The notes: generated by a model from the sequence alone, not told the origin. Shown: positions 1 to 9,412, counted from the first letter of the stretch. The stretch is 64,000 nucleotides of DNA from Nocardioides sp. JQ2195 (GCF_012272695.1 NZ_CP050902.1:1364001-1428000), one strand, 5' to 3'. Numbers and translations: made by a program.

Positions 1-1
1 A

Positions 2-664
2 GACGTGCTCGAGGCGATGGGCGTGCGGCTCGACCTCGACCCTGCCGGTGTGGCCAAGGTGGCAGCCCAGGCGGGCATCACGTTCTGCTTCGCCCCGATC
101 TTCCACTCCGCGCTGCGTCATGCCGGTGTGCCCCGACGTGAGTTGGGCATCGCGACGTTCTTCAACATCCTCGGTCCGCTGACCAATCCTGCCCGCCCGT
201 CAGCGGCCGCCATCGGGTGCGCGTTCCCCGGCATGTCCGAGGTGATCGCCGGTGTGTTCGCCAAGCGCAGCGTGGACGCACTGGTGTTCCGGGGTGACGA
301 CGGGCTCGACGAGCTCACCACGACCACCACCTCGCAGGTCTGGTCGGTGCACGACGGCGAGGTCAGCAGGTCGACGCTCGACCCGCGAGAGCTGGGGCTC
401 CCGCTGGCCACCGCAGAAGACCTGCGTGGCGGCGACACCCAGCACAACGCGGACGTGATCCGTCGGATCCTGGCCGGCGAGACCGGTCCGGTGCGCGACG
501 CGGTCGTGCTCAACGCCGGCGCGGCGCTGGCCGTCTTCGACGGCGACCTCGGTGACGTCAATGCCGCGGTGGCCGCGGGCATGTCGCGGGCGGCCGAGGC
601 GATCGACTCGGGAGCTGCACGGGGAACCCTCGAGCGCTGGGTCACCGCCTGCGCGAGCGCCTGA
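2..664 (+). CDS. trpD: anthranilate phosphoribosyltransferase, 3' part
   Basis: Transfers phosphoribose from PRPP to anthranilate, the second step of tryptophan synthesis. The gene is open at the left edge; about 220 C-terminal residues are present and roughly 125 N-terminal ones, including the PRPP-binding glycine loop, lie outside. Family motifs visible are [11 protein letters not shown] and GDDGLDEL followed by a threonine run. Position in front of the DEDDh exonuclease and the NlpC/P60 gene matches M. tuberculosis Rv2192c. It ends only 9 bp from the end of a convergent gene, so there is little room for a classical terminator. Confidence 0.96.
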   Translation, partial: DVLEAMGVRLDLDPAGVAKVAAQAGITFCFAPIFHSALRHAGVPRRELGIATFFNILGPLTNPARPSAAAIGCAFPGMSEVIAGVFAKRSVDALVFRGDDGLDELTTTTTSQVWSVHDGEVSRSTLDPRELGLPLATAEDLRGGDTQHNADVIRRILAGETGPVRDAVVLNAGAALAVFDGDLGDVNAAVAAGMSRAAEAIDSGAARGTLERWVTACASA

Positions 665-673
665 CCCGGTCGC

Positions 674-1294
674 TCACAGCTCCAGGACGAAGGCGCCGTC
701 CTCCGGCCGGAACCCGAGCTTCGCGTAGTAGGGCGCAACCATCGCGGGAGAGGTGACCACGCGGCGTACGCCGGCCTCCCGGAGCGTGCCCAATCTCCTC
801 CACACGAAGCGGCCGGGGGAGAAGTCCCGGAAGCGCGGGGTCACGTAATCGAGGCGGACGCGTGCAGTGCCGTCGGAGATGGCGAGCACGACCACGCCCA
901 CGGTCTCCTGGCCCTTCTGCACCAGGTAGACGGTGTCGTCCGGCCCGGGCGCGTCGAAGTCCGGCTGGAACTTCGCGATGTCTGCGCTGCTCCCCACGAG
1001 CACGTGGAACAGGTAGGCGTCGTCGGGCCGCACCTCGAGCACCTCGAAGACCGTGTCGTCGTCCCGGGTGCCGACCAGCTTCACGATGAACCAGATGTTG
1101 ATCGCGCACAGCACGACGTTCATGGCCACCATCGGCCAGATCTCGAGCAGGCCGTTGAAGGCGGTCAGCACGAGGCAGGCGATCAGGTTCAGCACCCGGA
1201 ACCGCAGGACCCGGGCCTGCATCAGTGAGAAGACCAGGAGCGCGCTGCCGCCCCACCCGAGGATGTCGAGCCAGTGGTCGGTCAGCCAGTCCAT
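674..1294 (-). CDS. YgjV-like membrane segment fused to a GNAT-like domain
   Basis: 206 residues. Residues 8-80 hold three hydrophobic helices resembling the YgjV/PnuC-like inner membrane family (W-G-S-A-L-L-V-F-S, then a second helix with NLIA and NGLLE). The C-terminal half (about 90-206) looks like a GNAT acetyltransferase: a basic stretch before a helix (RFVWRRLGTLREAGVRRV) and a terminal YYAKLGF motif. No substrate can be named. The ATG at 1294 sits 6 nt after a TAGCCT -10 hexamer (complement of 1301-1306), so the mRNA is probably leaderless. The domain assignments are inferred from motifs only. Confidence 0.75.
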   Translation of the reverse strand: MDWLTDHWLDILGWGGSALLVFSLMQARVLRFRVLNLIACLVLTAFNGLLEIWPMVAMNVVLCAINIWFIVKLVGTRDDDTVFEVLEVRPDDAYLFHVLVGSSADIAKFQPDFDAPGPDDTVYLVQKGQETVGVVVLAISDGTARVRLDYVTPRFRDFSPGRFVWRRLGTLREAGVRRVVTSPAMVAPYYAKLGFRPEDGAFVLEL

Positions 1295-1322
1295 CGTCGA
1301 AGGCTAGCGTGTGTGGCCCGGC

Positions 1323-4300
1323 TCAACGGACCGTGAACTTCCACGTCGCCGCCACCAGTGCGTTCCCGTTCAGGTCCTTGATGCCCGTGGTCACCTTGAC
1401 CTTGTAGGTCTTCCCCCGCTCCAGTCGTCGCTTCGGGTTGAGGACTGCGACGGTGCCCGCGCTCTTCATCCTGATCGTTCCGCGCAGCTTCTTCGTGCTC
1501 CCGGCGCGGACCACGAAGAAGGTCTTCGTCGAGACACCCTTCACGGGTTCGCTGAAGGTCACCTTGACGTTGGACTTGCGCTCGGCCGAGTAGGTCGGCG
1601 ACGTCGCACTCACCACCGGCCTCGAACCGTCGACCCGGAACGTGCGCCACGCCGAGGTCCCCAAGGCATTGCGGCCGGAGTCGAGGGCAGAGACCCGCCA
1701 CTTGTACGACCCGTCGGGAACCTGGTCCGTCGTGGCCCAGGCGTTGCCGGCGGTCGTGATGGTCTTCCAGTTGTAGGACTGGGCGGTGTTGCGCACCTCG
1801 AGCTTGTAGGACGTGGCGCCCGGCACCTCGCCCCAGGCGAAGAGCGGACCGTTCGCAGCAACCCGGATCCCGGACGTCGGAGCCGTGAGGGCCGGGACCG
1901 CGCCCACGGAGGTGAACGCCCGTGCGGGCGACCACTGGCCGGGGTTGCGGCTGGAGTCGGTGCGCCGGACCCTCCACAGGTACGCGGAACCCGACGGCGG
2001 AAGGGGCTGGTCCCACGCGTACGCCGACGTCAGGACGTCCTTGGAGAGGACCCGGTTGGCGGGCGAGAGGGTGGTGTCGTTGTTCTTGTAGACCTCGATG
2101 CGGTAGGAGCCCGTGAACGGTTGCGACTGCCACTGGAAGGCAGAGGTTCCGGCCACCGCTTGGTTGGTTTGGGGCAGGGTGAGCGTCACGGTGGGGCTCT
2201 CCTTCACCAGCTTGCGGGGCTCGGACCAGGTGAGCCCGTTGCCCTCGGCGTCGATGGCCTGCACCCGCCAGTGGAGGGTGCCCTCGGGATAGAGCTTCCC
2301 CACGGCGGTGTAGGTGGTCTGGTCGACCTTCTGCTCGTCGATCACGCTCGAGGTGGAGAAGCTCTCGGAGGTGGCCACCTGGATGCGGTACTGCATCGCG
2401 GCCTGTGGGCTCGTCTCCCCGGTGTCCGCGAAGGTGGCTGCCCGGTTGGTCGCGAGATAGTCCCGCCACTCGAAGGTGATCTCATTGGTGGCCAGGCTGG
2501 AGGCAGCCGGGTCGTCGGCGTCGGCGGGCGCGAGCAGGTCGACCGGAGGCGACTGCTTACGGAAGGCATGCGTCTCCTCGTCGATGCTGGACACGGGATC
2601 CGGGGCGCAGACGGTGAGGGAACGGCACGGCCGGACGTGCCAGTAGTAGGCACTACCGGCCTGGCTCTCGGGCAGGGCAGCGCGGAAGTTGCTCAGCGTG
2701 AAGGCATAGCGGGAGTTCGCGGTTGCCGGGATCGAGGTCTCCACCAGGTTCGTGAAGCTGGCGTCCTCGGAGATGTAGATCATGTAGAAGGCGATGTCGG
2801 GCTGGGCCTCCCACGAGAGCACAGGCGTGGCCGGCACTTGGTTGCAGAGCTCGGGGAGCTCGACGGCGCAGGTGTCTCCCGCGTCGAGGGCCTGCCCGTC
2901 GAGCGCCAGCTGTTGACCGGCGACCTGAGCGAACGGGGCGATCCGGAAGGTGTGGACGGGGCCACGGTCGACCTCGGCGTCTGTGGCGTCGTAGGCGACC
3001 ACCTGCCAGTCGTAGCTGCCCGCCGCGAAGAAGCGCGTCGAGGTGTCCGTGACCGCCGGGTAGGGCAGGTCCTTGTCGAGCACGTCGGCGCTGGTGCCGG
3101 TGAAGAAGACTCCGGTGCCGGCGACGCCGACGCGCACCCGGTAGTGGTCGGCCCCGGGAAGCGGTTCCCAGGTCAGCGCCGGCGCACGGGTGGTGGCCTG
3201 GTCGGTGACGCGTCCGGTGAGCGCAGTCAACGGTGCGGCGCCGGAGCCGGGCACGTCGCCGCTGACGTCGAAGGTCCGCTGCTCGATCACGGAGGGCACG
3301 TCGGTGGCGTCAATGGCCTTCAGGGTCCAGGTGAAGGGGCCGTCGGCGGGGTTGAGCGCGTTGGTGGCGACCGGCGTGTAGGACGTCGAGTGGGTGGTCG
3401 CGGACTTGATCGTGCCGCCGTTCGCCCGCTTGATCACGATCTCGTACTTGAGGGCGCCCTTGACCGGGTCCCAGCTGAAGGTCGGGATGTCGACGGTGGC
3501 GCCGTTGGCCGGCTCGACCCCGGAGAAGTAGGCGGGGTTGTAGAGGAACGACTGAGTGGCTGAGTAGATTCCCTGCACCCCTTGCACCCCGGACTTCGAG
3601 AACGGCCGGTCGAGCGGACGGACCCGCCAGTACATCACCGACCCCGGTGACATGACGCAGTCCTCGTCAGTCCGCACCGACGCCGACGACCCGTTGACGA
3701 CGAAGTTGCCGGGCGTGTAGGTGGTGCCCGCGATCTGGCACGACTCGTAGGTGTCCGGTGAGAAGTTCTGGTTGGTGCCCACGTCGAGCTGGTACTGCGT
3801 GGCGTGCGGCACCGGGGTCCACTGGAAGTACGGCGCACCCGTCACCTGCTGCACGCCGTCGCCGGCCGGGAACACGGCCTCCGGACGGTTGGGCCAGACC
3901 CGGTTGAAGTTGTAGACGGTCTCGGTCCAAGCAGTGGGCTGACCCGCGAGGTCGACTGCCCGCACCCGCCAGTAGTACTGGTTGTTGTCGTAGGTCGTGG
4001 CAGGGGAGTACTTCGTGCCGTAGATCTTGGCGTTGCCCTTGTCATCGACGATGGTGTTGAAGTCGCTGTCGGTGGCCACCTGGAGCTGGTAGTACTGCGC
4101 ACCATCCACCGGCTTCCAGTCGAGCACGACGTCAGTGACGCGCGTCTCCGGGTCATCGACGGGGCCGACGATCTCGACCTCTCGGATGGAGCTCACCGTG
4201 AAGCTCACTGCCGCCGACGGCTGGGAGACCACCCCCGACCCCCTGACCGCCTGCACCCGCCAGAAGTACGTGCCTGCTTCGAGGGGGTTCGGGATCACCA

Positions 4301-4847
4301 GTGACGTGGTGGCGGTCGTGTAGGAGGAAGCGCCGACGAAGTCGTCCTCGGTGTCGACTTCGACGACGTACGACGTTGCGCCCTGCGTGCCGGTCCAGGA
4401 GAGCAGCGGTGGGTCCTCGGGCTGGTGGAGGTCCACCCCGACCGGCGAGATCGGGGAGGGAGCCGAGACGGCTGAGACGTCGAGGGACGACGTCGCCCAT
4501 CCGGAGGAAGATCCGGCAGAGTTGAAGGCGCGCACCCGCCAGTTGTGCTCGCCCGTGGTCAGCAGCGACGTCGGGACAGTCTTGGTGTTGGTGGTGGTCT
4601 GGGTGAATCCCGGCGAGCTGAAGTCAGAGTCGTTGTCGACCTCCACCTCGAACTTCACCGCCCCCTTGGGGCGGCTCCACGACAACGTCGGGGTGTTGCT
4701 GGAGGTGTCACCGTTCGGTGCCAGGTTCGTGGGGCGTGCGACGGCTGCGTTCGCGGTCGGTGCGGCCGTGAGACCAGCCAGCATCAGGGCTGCAAGTGCG
4801 GCAGACGTGACGAGGCCGTGGCGGCGGGTCGAAGACGTGCTGGACAC
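1323..4847 (-). CDS. large secreted fibronectin type III repeat protein
   Basis: 1174 residues. An N-terminal signal peptide (basic RRH, then a hydrophobic run, likely cleaved after ANA near residue 34) is followed by about ten Fn3-like modules. Each ends in a W-R-V or W-x-V strand motif (WRVRAF, WRVQAV, WRVRAV, WRVRPL, WTLKAI, WQVVAY, WHVRPC, WRVQAI, WRVRRT, WRVSAL). The last ~105 residues resemble a Big_5/SbsA Ig-like domain (VKVTFSEPV ... LNGNAL). There is no LPXTG anchor or C-terminal membrane helix, so it is probably released or wall-associated. The partner or substrate is unknown. Some modules carry the F-x-x-x-x-x-T strand pattern of carbohydrate-binding Fn3 proteins, but adhesion is only a guess. 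It stands alone with its own 120-bp upstream region. Confidence 0.85.
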   Translation of the reverse strand: MSSTSSTRRHGLVTSAALAALMLAGLTAAPTANAAVARPTNLAPNGDTSSNTPTLSWSRPKGAVKFEVEVDNDSDFSSPGFTQTTTNTKTVPTSLLTTGEHNWRVRAFNSAGSSSGWATSSLDVSAVSAPSPISPVGVDLHQPEDPPLLSWTGTQGATSYVVEVDTEDDFVGASSYTTATTSLVIPNPLEAGTYFWRVQAVRGSGVVSQPSAAVSFTVSSIREVEIVGPVDDPETRVTDVVLDWKPVDGAQYYQLQVATDSDFNTIVDDKGNAKIYGTKYSPATTYDNNQYYWRVRAVDLAGQPTAWTETVYNFNRVWPNRPEAVFPAGDGVQQVTGAPYFQWTPVPHATQYQLDVGTNQNFSPDTYESCQIAGTTYTPGNFVVNGSSASVRTDEDCVMSPGSVMYWRVRPLDRPFSKSGVQGVQGIYSATQSFLYNPAYFSGVEPANGATVDIPTFSWDPVKGALKYEIVIKRANGGTIKSATTHSTSYTPVATNALNPADGPFTWTLKAIDATDVPSVIEQRTFDVSGDVPGSGAAPLTALTGRVTDQATTRAPALTWEPLPGADHYRVRVGVAGTGVFFTGTSADVLDKDLPYPAVTDTSTRFFAAGSYDWQVVAYDATDAEVDRGPVHTFRIAPFAQVAGQQLALDGQALDAGDTCAVELPELCNQVPATPVLSWEAQPDIAFYMIYISEDASFTNLVETSIPATANSRYAFTLSNFRAALPESQAGSAYYWHVRPCRSLTVCAPDPVSSIDEETHAFRKQSPPVDLLAPADADDPAASSLATNEITFEWRDYLATNRAATFADTGETSPQAAMQYRIQVATSESFSTSSVIDEQKVDQTTYTAVGKLYPEGTLHWRVQAIDAEGNGLTWSEPRKLVKESPTVTLTLPQTNQAVAGTSAFQWQSQPFTGSYRIEVYKNNDTTLSPANRVLSKDVLTSAYAWDQPLPPSGSAYLWRVRRTDSSRNPGQWSPARAFTSVGAVPALTAPTSGIRVAANGPLFAWGEVPGATSYKLEVRNTAQSYNWKTITTAGNAWATTDQVPDGSYKWRVSALDSGRNALGTSAWRTFRVDGSRPVVSATSPTYSAERKSNVKVTFSEPVKGVSTKTFFVVRAGSTKKLRGTIRMKSAGTVAVLNPKRRLERGKTYKVKVTTGIKDLNGNALVAATWKFTVR

Positions 4848-4970
4848 ACGGGCCCCCTGGTGAGCGACGACAGATGCGCGTCACGCTAGGGATGCACGAG
4901 GGCTTCGGGGGGGTGAACTCGGAAAGGTGGCCCGTTCGGACTACCCGGAATGACCGATCAGGCTCGGGAG

Positions 4971-5249
4971 TCAGTCCAGCCCGAGCGAGAACGCGGACTC
5001 CAGGTCGTGCTGGGAGTACGCCCGGAACGCGATGTGCGTCTCTGTGGAGAGCACACCCTCGACCTTGTTGAGCTCGTCGGCGACGACGTCGGCGATGTCG
5101 TCGTGCTTCGCGACCCGCACCAGGGCGATCAGGTCGATCTGACCGGTCACCGAATAGACCTCACTGACACCCTCGATGGCAGCGATCGCCTCGGCGACCT
5201 CGGGGATCCGGTCGACCTCGGCGTTGACGAAAACGATGGCAGTGATCAC
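4971..5249 (-). CDS. stand-alone Lrp/AsnC ligand-binding (RAM) domain protein
   Basis: 92 residues forming the beta-alpha-beta-beta-alpha-beta RAM fold of Lrp/AsnC regulators without a helix-turn-helix. Motifs include AIVFVNAEVDRIPEVAEAI, VYSVTGQIDLIALVRV and ADELNKVEGVLSTETH. Such proteins oligomerise and bind amino acids or other small ligands, and may modulate full-length regulators. The GTG start at 5249 lies 7 nt after a TAACGT -10 (complement of 5257-5262), indicating a leaderless transcript. The neighbouring trpD location is conserved in actinobacteria and hints at an amino-acid signal, but that is inference. Confidence 0.9.
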   Translation of the reverse strand: MITAIVFVNAEVDRIPEVAEAIAAIEGVSEVYSVTGQIDLIALVRVAKHDDIADVVADELNKVEGVLSTETHIAFRAYSQHDLESAFSLGLD

Positions 5250-5291
5250 CCAGCCAACGTTAGCGGGTGACGGATCGGGGTGCAGGGTGCG

Positions 5292-7073
5292 TCACCGGGC
5301 GGGTTGGTGGACGGTGGAGGTGTCGCGCCGGTCGTCGAACGGCACCAGGCTCTGCCGGGACTCGTTGACGGCGTCGTGGAGGGTCAGGTGGCGTCGGGCG
5401 CCGCCGATCGGGCAGGTCCACTCACCGTCGATGTCGACAAGACGGATGCCGTCGGACTCGAGCCAGTTGAGCACCTTCTCCATCTCCTCGGCACTGGCGG
5501 AGGGAATCGGGCCGGGAGCCGCCGCGACGGCCTCGGCGGATGCCTTCAGGCTTCGGACGAACTGGTGGGCGTCCATCCCCGAGGGGATGACGCCGGCTGC
5601 GGCGAGACGACCGTGGCGGACGACGTGCACCGACCAACGGCCGTCGTCCTCGCGTCGTGCGGCCACCACCTCCGGGCAGCGGGCCAGGGCGGAGAGTCGT
5701 TGGGTGCGGGCCGCTGCGCGGAGGAAGGCGGCGAGACGATCCCGGTGGACACCGGCCTCCTCGAAGCGCTCGTCGGCAGCCAGCGAGTCCATCCGCCGGT
5801 TGATGGTGTCGACGACCTCGTCGGGTCGGGACACCAGGCTGTCACGCAGCTGGCGGACCAGTGCGGCGTACGTCGCCTCGTCGGTGCTGCCGTCGCACGG
5901 CGCCAGGCAGCGCTCCATCTCGGCCAGCACACACGGTGACCTCGTGGGCTTCGCGCCGAACCTGTCGGTGCACTGGCGGATCGGGAAGGTCTCGTGCAGC
6001 GCGGCCAGGCACCGCTCAGCGGCGGGGCGGGAGGAGAACGGACCCAGGTAGTCGGCGTCGTCGTCCATCACCCGGCGCACCAACGACAATCTCGGCCACG
6101 GCTCCCGCGTCAGCTTGATGAAGTGCACCTTCTCCGGGAACCGGGATCGGCGGTTGTAGGGCGGCTTGTGCTCGGCGATCAGCCGCAGCTCGCGGACCTG
6201 AGCCTCGAGCGTGGTGGCGCACTCGATGCCGGTGACCTCGGCGGCGAGCCGCACCATCTCACCCATCCGGGAGCGGGTCTCGGAGGCGGTGAAGTAGTTG
6301 CGGACCCGGACCCGCAGGTCGCGCGAGGTGCCGATGTAGAGGACCCGCTCGCTGTCGTCACGGAACAGGTAGACGCCGGGAGCGTGGGGAAGCCGCTCGG
6401 CGAGGTGTCGCTTCTTGCGCTGGGCCGCGGTGACCCGGGAGGAGAAGGTCTGCAGCTCCTCGAGGGTGTGCACCCCGTGGTTGCCGAGACGCTCCATCAG
6501 GCCGTGCAGCACGTCGACGGTGGCCCGGGCGTCGGAGAGCGCACGGTGGTTGGGGGTGGTCTGTGCGTTGAACAGCACGGCCAGCGACGAGAGCTTGCAG
6601 TTGGGGGCGTCGTCACGGGTGATCACCCGACGGGCCAGCTTAGCGGTGTCGAGGACCTCGAACTTCGGCCACGGACGCCCCTGCTGCTCGGCGAAGTGCT
6701 TGAGGAACCCGACGTCGAAGGGAGCATTGTGGGCGACCAGCACGCACCCGGCGGCGAACTCGAGGAAGGCGGGCAGTGCGGCGTCGATCGACGGGGCGTC
6801 GGCGACCATCGAGTTGGTGATGCCGGTGAGCACCGCGATGAACGGCGGAATCTGGTCGTGGGGGTTCACCAGCGTCTGGAACTCGCCCAGGATCTCTCCG
6901 CCGCGCACCTTGACGGCACCGATCTCGGTGATCATCGAACCACCGGCGGCCGAGCCCCCGGTGGTCTCCAGGTCGACCACGCAGAACGTCGTCTCGTGGA
7001 GGCGGCGACCGAGCTCGTCGAAACTGCGTTGCACCTCCCAACGAGAGGGCGCACCCTGAACCGCATTGCTCAT
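5292..7073 (-). CDS. DEDDh exonuclease with GIY-YIG/UvrC-like C-terminal region
   Basis: 593 residues from the ATG at 7073. An N-terminal DnaQ-type 3'-5' exonuclease domain has VVDLETTG (D34, E36), an HNAPFD motif near residue 127 and HRALSDA near 188, giving the DEDDh catalytic set. It is followed by a GIY-YIG-like nuclease module (GVYLF ... VLYIGTSRDL) and a UvrC-like middle region. This architecture is that of M. tuberculosis Rv2191. Role: probably DNA repair or trimming; the exact substrate is not known to me. The frame is open for 34 more codons upstream (to 7175), but that extension would cross the likely -10 TAGCGT, and conserved sequence begins after 7073. Confidence 0.92.
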   Translation of the reverse strand: MSNAVQGAPSRWEVQRSFDELGRRLHETTFCVVDLETTGGSAAGGSMITEIGAVKVRGGEILGEFQTLVNPHDQIPPFIAVLTGITNSMVADAPSIDAALPAFLEFAAGCVLVAHNAPFDVGFLKHFAEQQGRPWPKFEVLDTAKLARRVITRDDAPNCKLSSLAVLFNAQTTPNHRALSDARATVDVLHGLMERLGNHGVHTLEELQTFSSRVTAAQRKKRHLAERLPHAPGVYLFRDDSERVLYIGTSRDLRVRVRNYFTASETRSRMGEMVRLAAEVTGIECATTLEAQVRELRLIAEHKPPYNRRSRFPEKVHFIKLTREPWPRLSLVRRVMDDDADYLGPFSSRPAAERCLAALHETFPIRQCTDRFGAKPTRSPCVLAEMERCLAPCDGSTDEATYAALVRQLRDSLVSRPDEVVDTINRRMDSLAADERFEEAGVHRDRLAAFLRAAARTQRLSALARCPEVVAARREDDGRWSVHVVRHGRLAAAGVIPSGMDAHQFVRSLKASAEAVAAAPGPIPSASAEEMEKVLNWLESDGIRLVDIDGEWTCPIGGARRHLTLHDAVNESRQSLVPFDDRRDTSTVHQPAR

Positions 7074-7165
7074 GTCACCAGACGCTAGATGTGGGCACCG
7101 ACAATCGAGTGCCGCCGCGCCCCATAGGCTGGGGATGTTCGCAACACCACGACGAAGGAGCCTCC

Positions 7166-7426
7166 GTGACCGCACAGATTCCCGACACGACCAACCGCTG
7201 GCGTTGTGGAGGGTGCGGCAACCTGACCAGGTTCGACGTGACGCGAACCCGTCGCACCGACGAGTACTGGCACTTCGACCTCTCCGGTGAACCGGTCGTC
7301 GAGGACACTGAGGTCAAGGCCGAGACCGTCGAGTCGGTCACGTGCCGTTGGTGTGGCCGCTCCGACGCGATCGAGCTGATCGACCGCAACGAGGCAGCAG
7401 TGGCCGAGGACCCGGCCAAGGACTGA
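7166..7426 (+). CDS. small zinc-ribbon protein
   Basis: 86 residues from the GTG at 7166, which has a GAAGGAG ribosome-binding site 6 nt upstream. Two CxxC knuckles (RCGGCG near residue 14 and CRWCG near residue 64) make a zinc ribbon. The middle carries acidic and aromatic residues (YWHFDLSGE). It is conserved next to the NYN-domain gene in actinobacteria and ends 6 bp before it, so the two are surely co-transcribed; a nucleic-acid related role is plausible. An in-frame upstream ATG at 7091 is less likely because it has no Shine-Dalgarno sequence and lies next to the divergent start. Confidence 0.85.
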   Translation: MTAQIPDTTNRWRCGGCGNLTRFDVTRTRRTDEYWHFDLSGEPVVEDTEVKAETVESVTCRWCGRSDAIELIDRNEAAVAEDPAKD

Positions 7427-7432
7427 TCGACC

Positions 7433-8734
7433 GTGACCGCGGACGTCGAGCGAACCGGCGGGCAGATGCCCGAACCGGTGCGTGTCCGCGTGCTCGCACT
7501 GGCGGCCGACGCGCTGCCGAAGGTGAGCGACCTGCCCGCGTCGCTGCGCAAGGTCGCCTCGTTCGCACCGAACCGCCGAGCCAAGCTGGGCGGCACCCAG
7601 ATCGCGACGGCCCTCGAGACCGACGACGACCTCCGTGGTCACGTCGCCACACAGGTGGCGGCGGTGCTGCCGGAGCTCGCGAGTGCCGTCAACGACGGGG
7701 CTGTGCCCGAGGCCGCGGACCCGGTCGAGGTCGCCGCGCTGCTGTGGCTGTTGCGCCCGGAAGGTTGGGAGGCGCCGTACGCCGCCGCGGGGGAGGCGAT
7801 CAGCGCGGAGAGGCCGAGCGTCGACCCGTCCCAGGTGGAGCGGCTGCAGGGCCGGCTCGACCAGGTCGAGGCCCGAGCCCGCGAGGCCCGCGCCGAGCAC
7901 AAGACCCAGGTCCAGGAGCTCAAGGCCGAGAACTCCAGCCTCCGCCGCAAGCTGGGCGAGGCTCGAGTCGCCGCCCGGTCGACCACCAGTGACGCCGAGC
8001 AGGCGCTCGTCGCCGCCGAGGAGCTGCGGGCGAAGGCGGAAGCAGCAACGGCCAGCGCCGAGGCGGAGACACGACGCCTGCGCGCCCAGATCGAGGAGCT
8101 GCAGTCCGCGGTCTCGGCGGCCCGGCGTGAGACCCGTTCCGAGCGTGACGAGACCACCGTGCGCGCTCGCGTCCTGCTCGACACCCTCCTCGAGGCCGGC
8201 CAGGGCCTGCGCCGAGAACTCGCCCTGCCGACCGTCACCGGCTCGCCGGGCGACCGGGTGGAGGCCGAGCTCGCCGTCGCGGGCACGCGTGTGCCGACCG
8301 GTGCCGCCTCGCTCGGTCCTTCCAGCCCTGCTCTGCTGGAGCAGTTCCTGACCATGCCGCGAGCCAGGCTCATCATCGACGGCTACAACGTCAGCAAGAC
8401 GGCCTGGCCCGACTCCAGCCTCGAGGCCCAACGCATCCGGTTGCTCAACGGCCTCGCACCGCTGATCGCCCGCACCGGCGCAGAGACCACCGTGGTCTTC
8501 GACGCCGCGTCACAGACGCAGCGGGGGGTGGTCAACGCGCCTCGTGGCGTGAAGGTGCTGTTCAGCCCCGAGGGCGTGATCGCCGACGACGTGATCCGCG
8601 ACCTGGTCGCTGCCGAACCACAGGGCCGGGTGGTCGTGGTGGTGACCACCGACCAGGCGATTGTCACCGACGTGCGCCGAGCGGGCGCCCGGCCGATGGC
8701 CTCGGCCGCCCTGGTCAGCCTGCTGGCTCGCTGA
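7433..8734 (+). CDS. coiled-coil NYN-domain (PIN-like) ribonuclease
   Basis: 433 residues. Residues 1-120 form a helical domain; 125-235 are a long charged coiled coil. From about residue 308 there is a NYN domain with the PIN-like acidic residues in LIIDGYNV, VFDAAS, IADDVIRDLV and VTTDQAIVTDV. NYN domains are predicted metal-dependent RNases of the YacP/Rae1 group. In this actinobacterial form the coiled coil may mediate oligomerisation or ribosome contact. GTG start, 6 bp after the zinc-ribbon gene. The family is clear; the RNA target is unknown. Confidence 0.9.
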   Translation: MTADVERTGGQMPEPVRVRVLALAADALPKVSDLPASLRKVASFAPNRRAKLGGTQIATALETDDDLRGHVATQVAAVLPELASAVNDGAVPEAADPVEVAALLWLLRPEGWEAPYAAAGEAISAERPSVDPSQVERLQGRLDQVEARAREARAEHKTQVQELKAENSSLRRKLGEARVAARSTTSDAEQALVAAEELRAKAEAATASAEAETRRLRAQIEELQSAVSAARRETRSERDETTVRARVLLDTLLEAGQGLRRELALPTVTGSPGDRVEAELAVAGTRVPTGAASLGPSSPALLEQFLTMPRARLIIDGYNVSKTAWPDSSLEAQRIRLLNGLAPLIARTGAETTVVFDAASQTQRGVVNAPRGVKVLFSPEGVIADDVIRDLVAAEPQGRVVVVVTTDQAIVTDVRRAGARPMASAALVSLLAR

Positions 8735-8847
8735 ACCTCTCCGGAGCTGGTCCGCCGGTCGCTGCGCATCAGTGTCGGTGCTCCCTGCGAGGGTGCCTCT
8801 CAACCGGGAACTTCCCCTCCCGGCTCCCAGAGAGACGAGGACATGAC

Positions 8848-9054
8848 ATGACCTTGCACATCGACTGTGACACCTGCGAAGTCCGAGGCCTGGCCTGCCA
8901 CGACTGCGTGGTGACCGTGCTGCTCGGGCCGCCACCGGAGCTGGCCTTCGACGACGACGAGCAGCGCGCGCTCGGCGTGCTTGCCGAGTCCGGTCTGGTC
9001 CCTCCGCTGCGGATGGTGACACCGGTGGCCGGACCCGAGGTGGAATCCGCCTGA
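8848..9054 (+). CDS. small conserved cysteine-containing protein
   Basis: 68 residues with four cysteines clustered at the N-terminus in C-D-T-C-E-V-R-G-L-A-C-H-D-C, then VVTVLLG and an acidic helix (FDDDEQRALGVLAESGL). Four closely spaced cysteines suggest metal binding or a redox centre, but no function is known to me. The ATG at 8848 has GAGG about 9 nt upstream. It lies immediately before the riboswitch-controlled hydrolase, a position I believe is conserved in related actinobacteria. A CCGGGA/TCCCGG inverted repeat (8804-8823) in its leader is weak. Confidence 0.8.
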   Translation: MTLHIDCDTCEVRGLACHDCVVTVLLGPPPELAFDDDEQRALGVLAESGLVPPLRMVTPVAGPEVESA

Positions 9055-9151
9055 CCTCCCGCACGGTGGGACTCGTGTGGCATGTGTGACGCATGACACG
9101 TCTCCCCGTGGTTCGTGGCGCGAAACACCCCGCGACATGTGGACGAAGGGT

Positions 9152-9180
9152 TTGCTGCTGGGGGAGAGCACGTCTAATCT
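9152..9180 (+). promoter_or_regulatory. sigma-70-type promoter for the riboswitch/NlpC transcript
   Basis: A -35 TTGCTG (9152-9157) and a -10 TAATCT (9175-9180) are separated by 17 bp. A start near 9187 would give a leader of about 225 nt that contains the complete cyclic-di-AMP aptamer. Confidence 0.65.
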
Positions 9181-9224
9181 TGACGCTTCAGGTGCCCGTA
9201 CCAGTTGATCAACCAGGATCGGCT

Positions 9225-9392
9225 CGGGCACCGCGCCGAGTCTGGAACCGAGGGCGGGGAAGTCCGAGGCAACGGAACCGGGGAACCACGTTTCCCTGGG
9301 GTGAATCACACGCAAGGCGGGAACCTCCGTGGAGCGTGTGTAGGGCTTCTTTGTGCCCGAACCCGTCAGCTCACCCGGTAGGCGTCGAACAA
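9225..9392 (+). ncRNA. cyclic di-AMP riboswitch (ydaO-yuaA class)
   Basis: The leader carries the conserved blocks of the ydaO/yuaA aptamer in order. These are CGCCGAG near 9234, GGAACCGGGGAACCAC (9273-9288), a TTGGGGTGAAT-like block (here CTGGGGTGAATC, 9296-9307), TAGGGCTTC, and the 3' hallmark GAACCCGTCAGCTCACC plus GGTAGGCGTCG ending near 9388. P1 forms between GCGCC at the 5' end and GGCG at the 3' end. In actinobacteria this class lies upstream of wall hydrolases and resuscitation factors and turns expression off when c-di-AMP is high. The downstream gene here, an NlpC/P60 endopeptidase, fits exactly. The ends are approximate. Confidence 0.9.
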
Positions 9393-9412
9393 AGAGGGAG
9401 TACGTCCGCTAG

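Noticed and set aside
1311..3563. 750-codon open frame opposite the Fn3 protein
   Set aside because: Mirror of the real minus-strand gene caused by high GC at codon third positions; it has no signal, domain or ribosome-binding site, whereas the minus frame shows ten regular Fn3 motifs.
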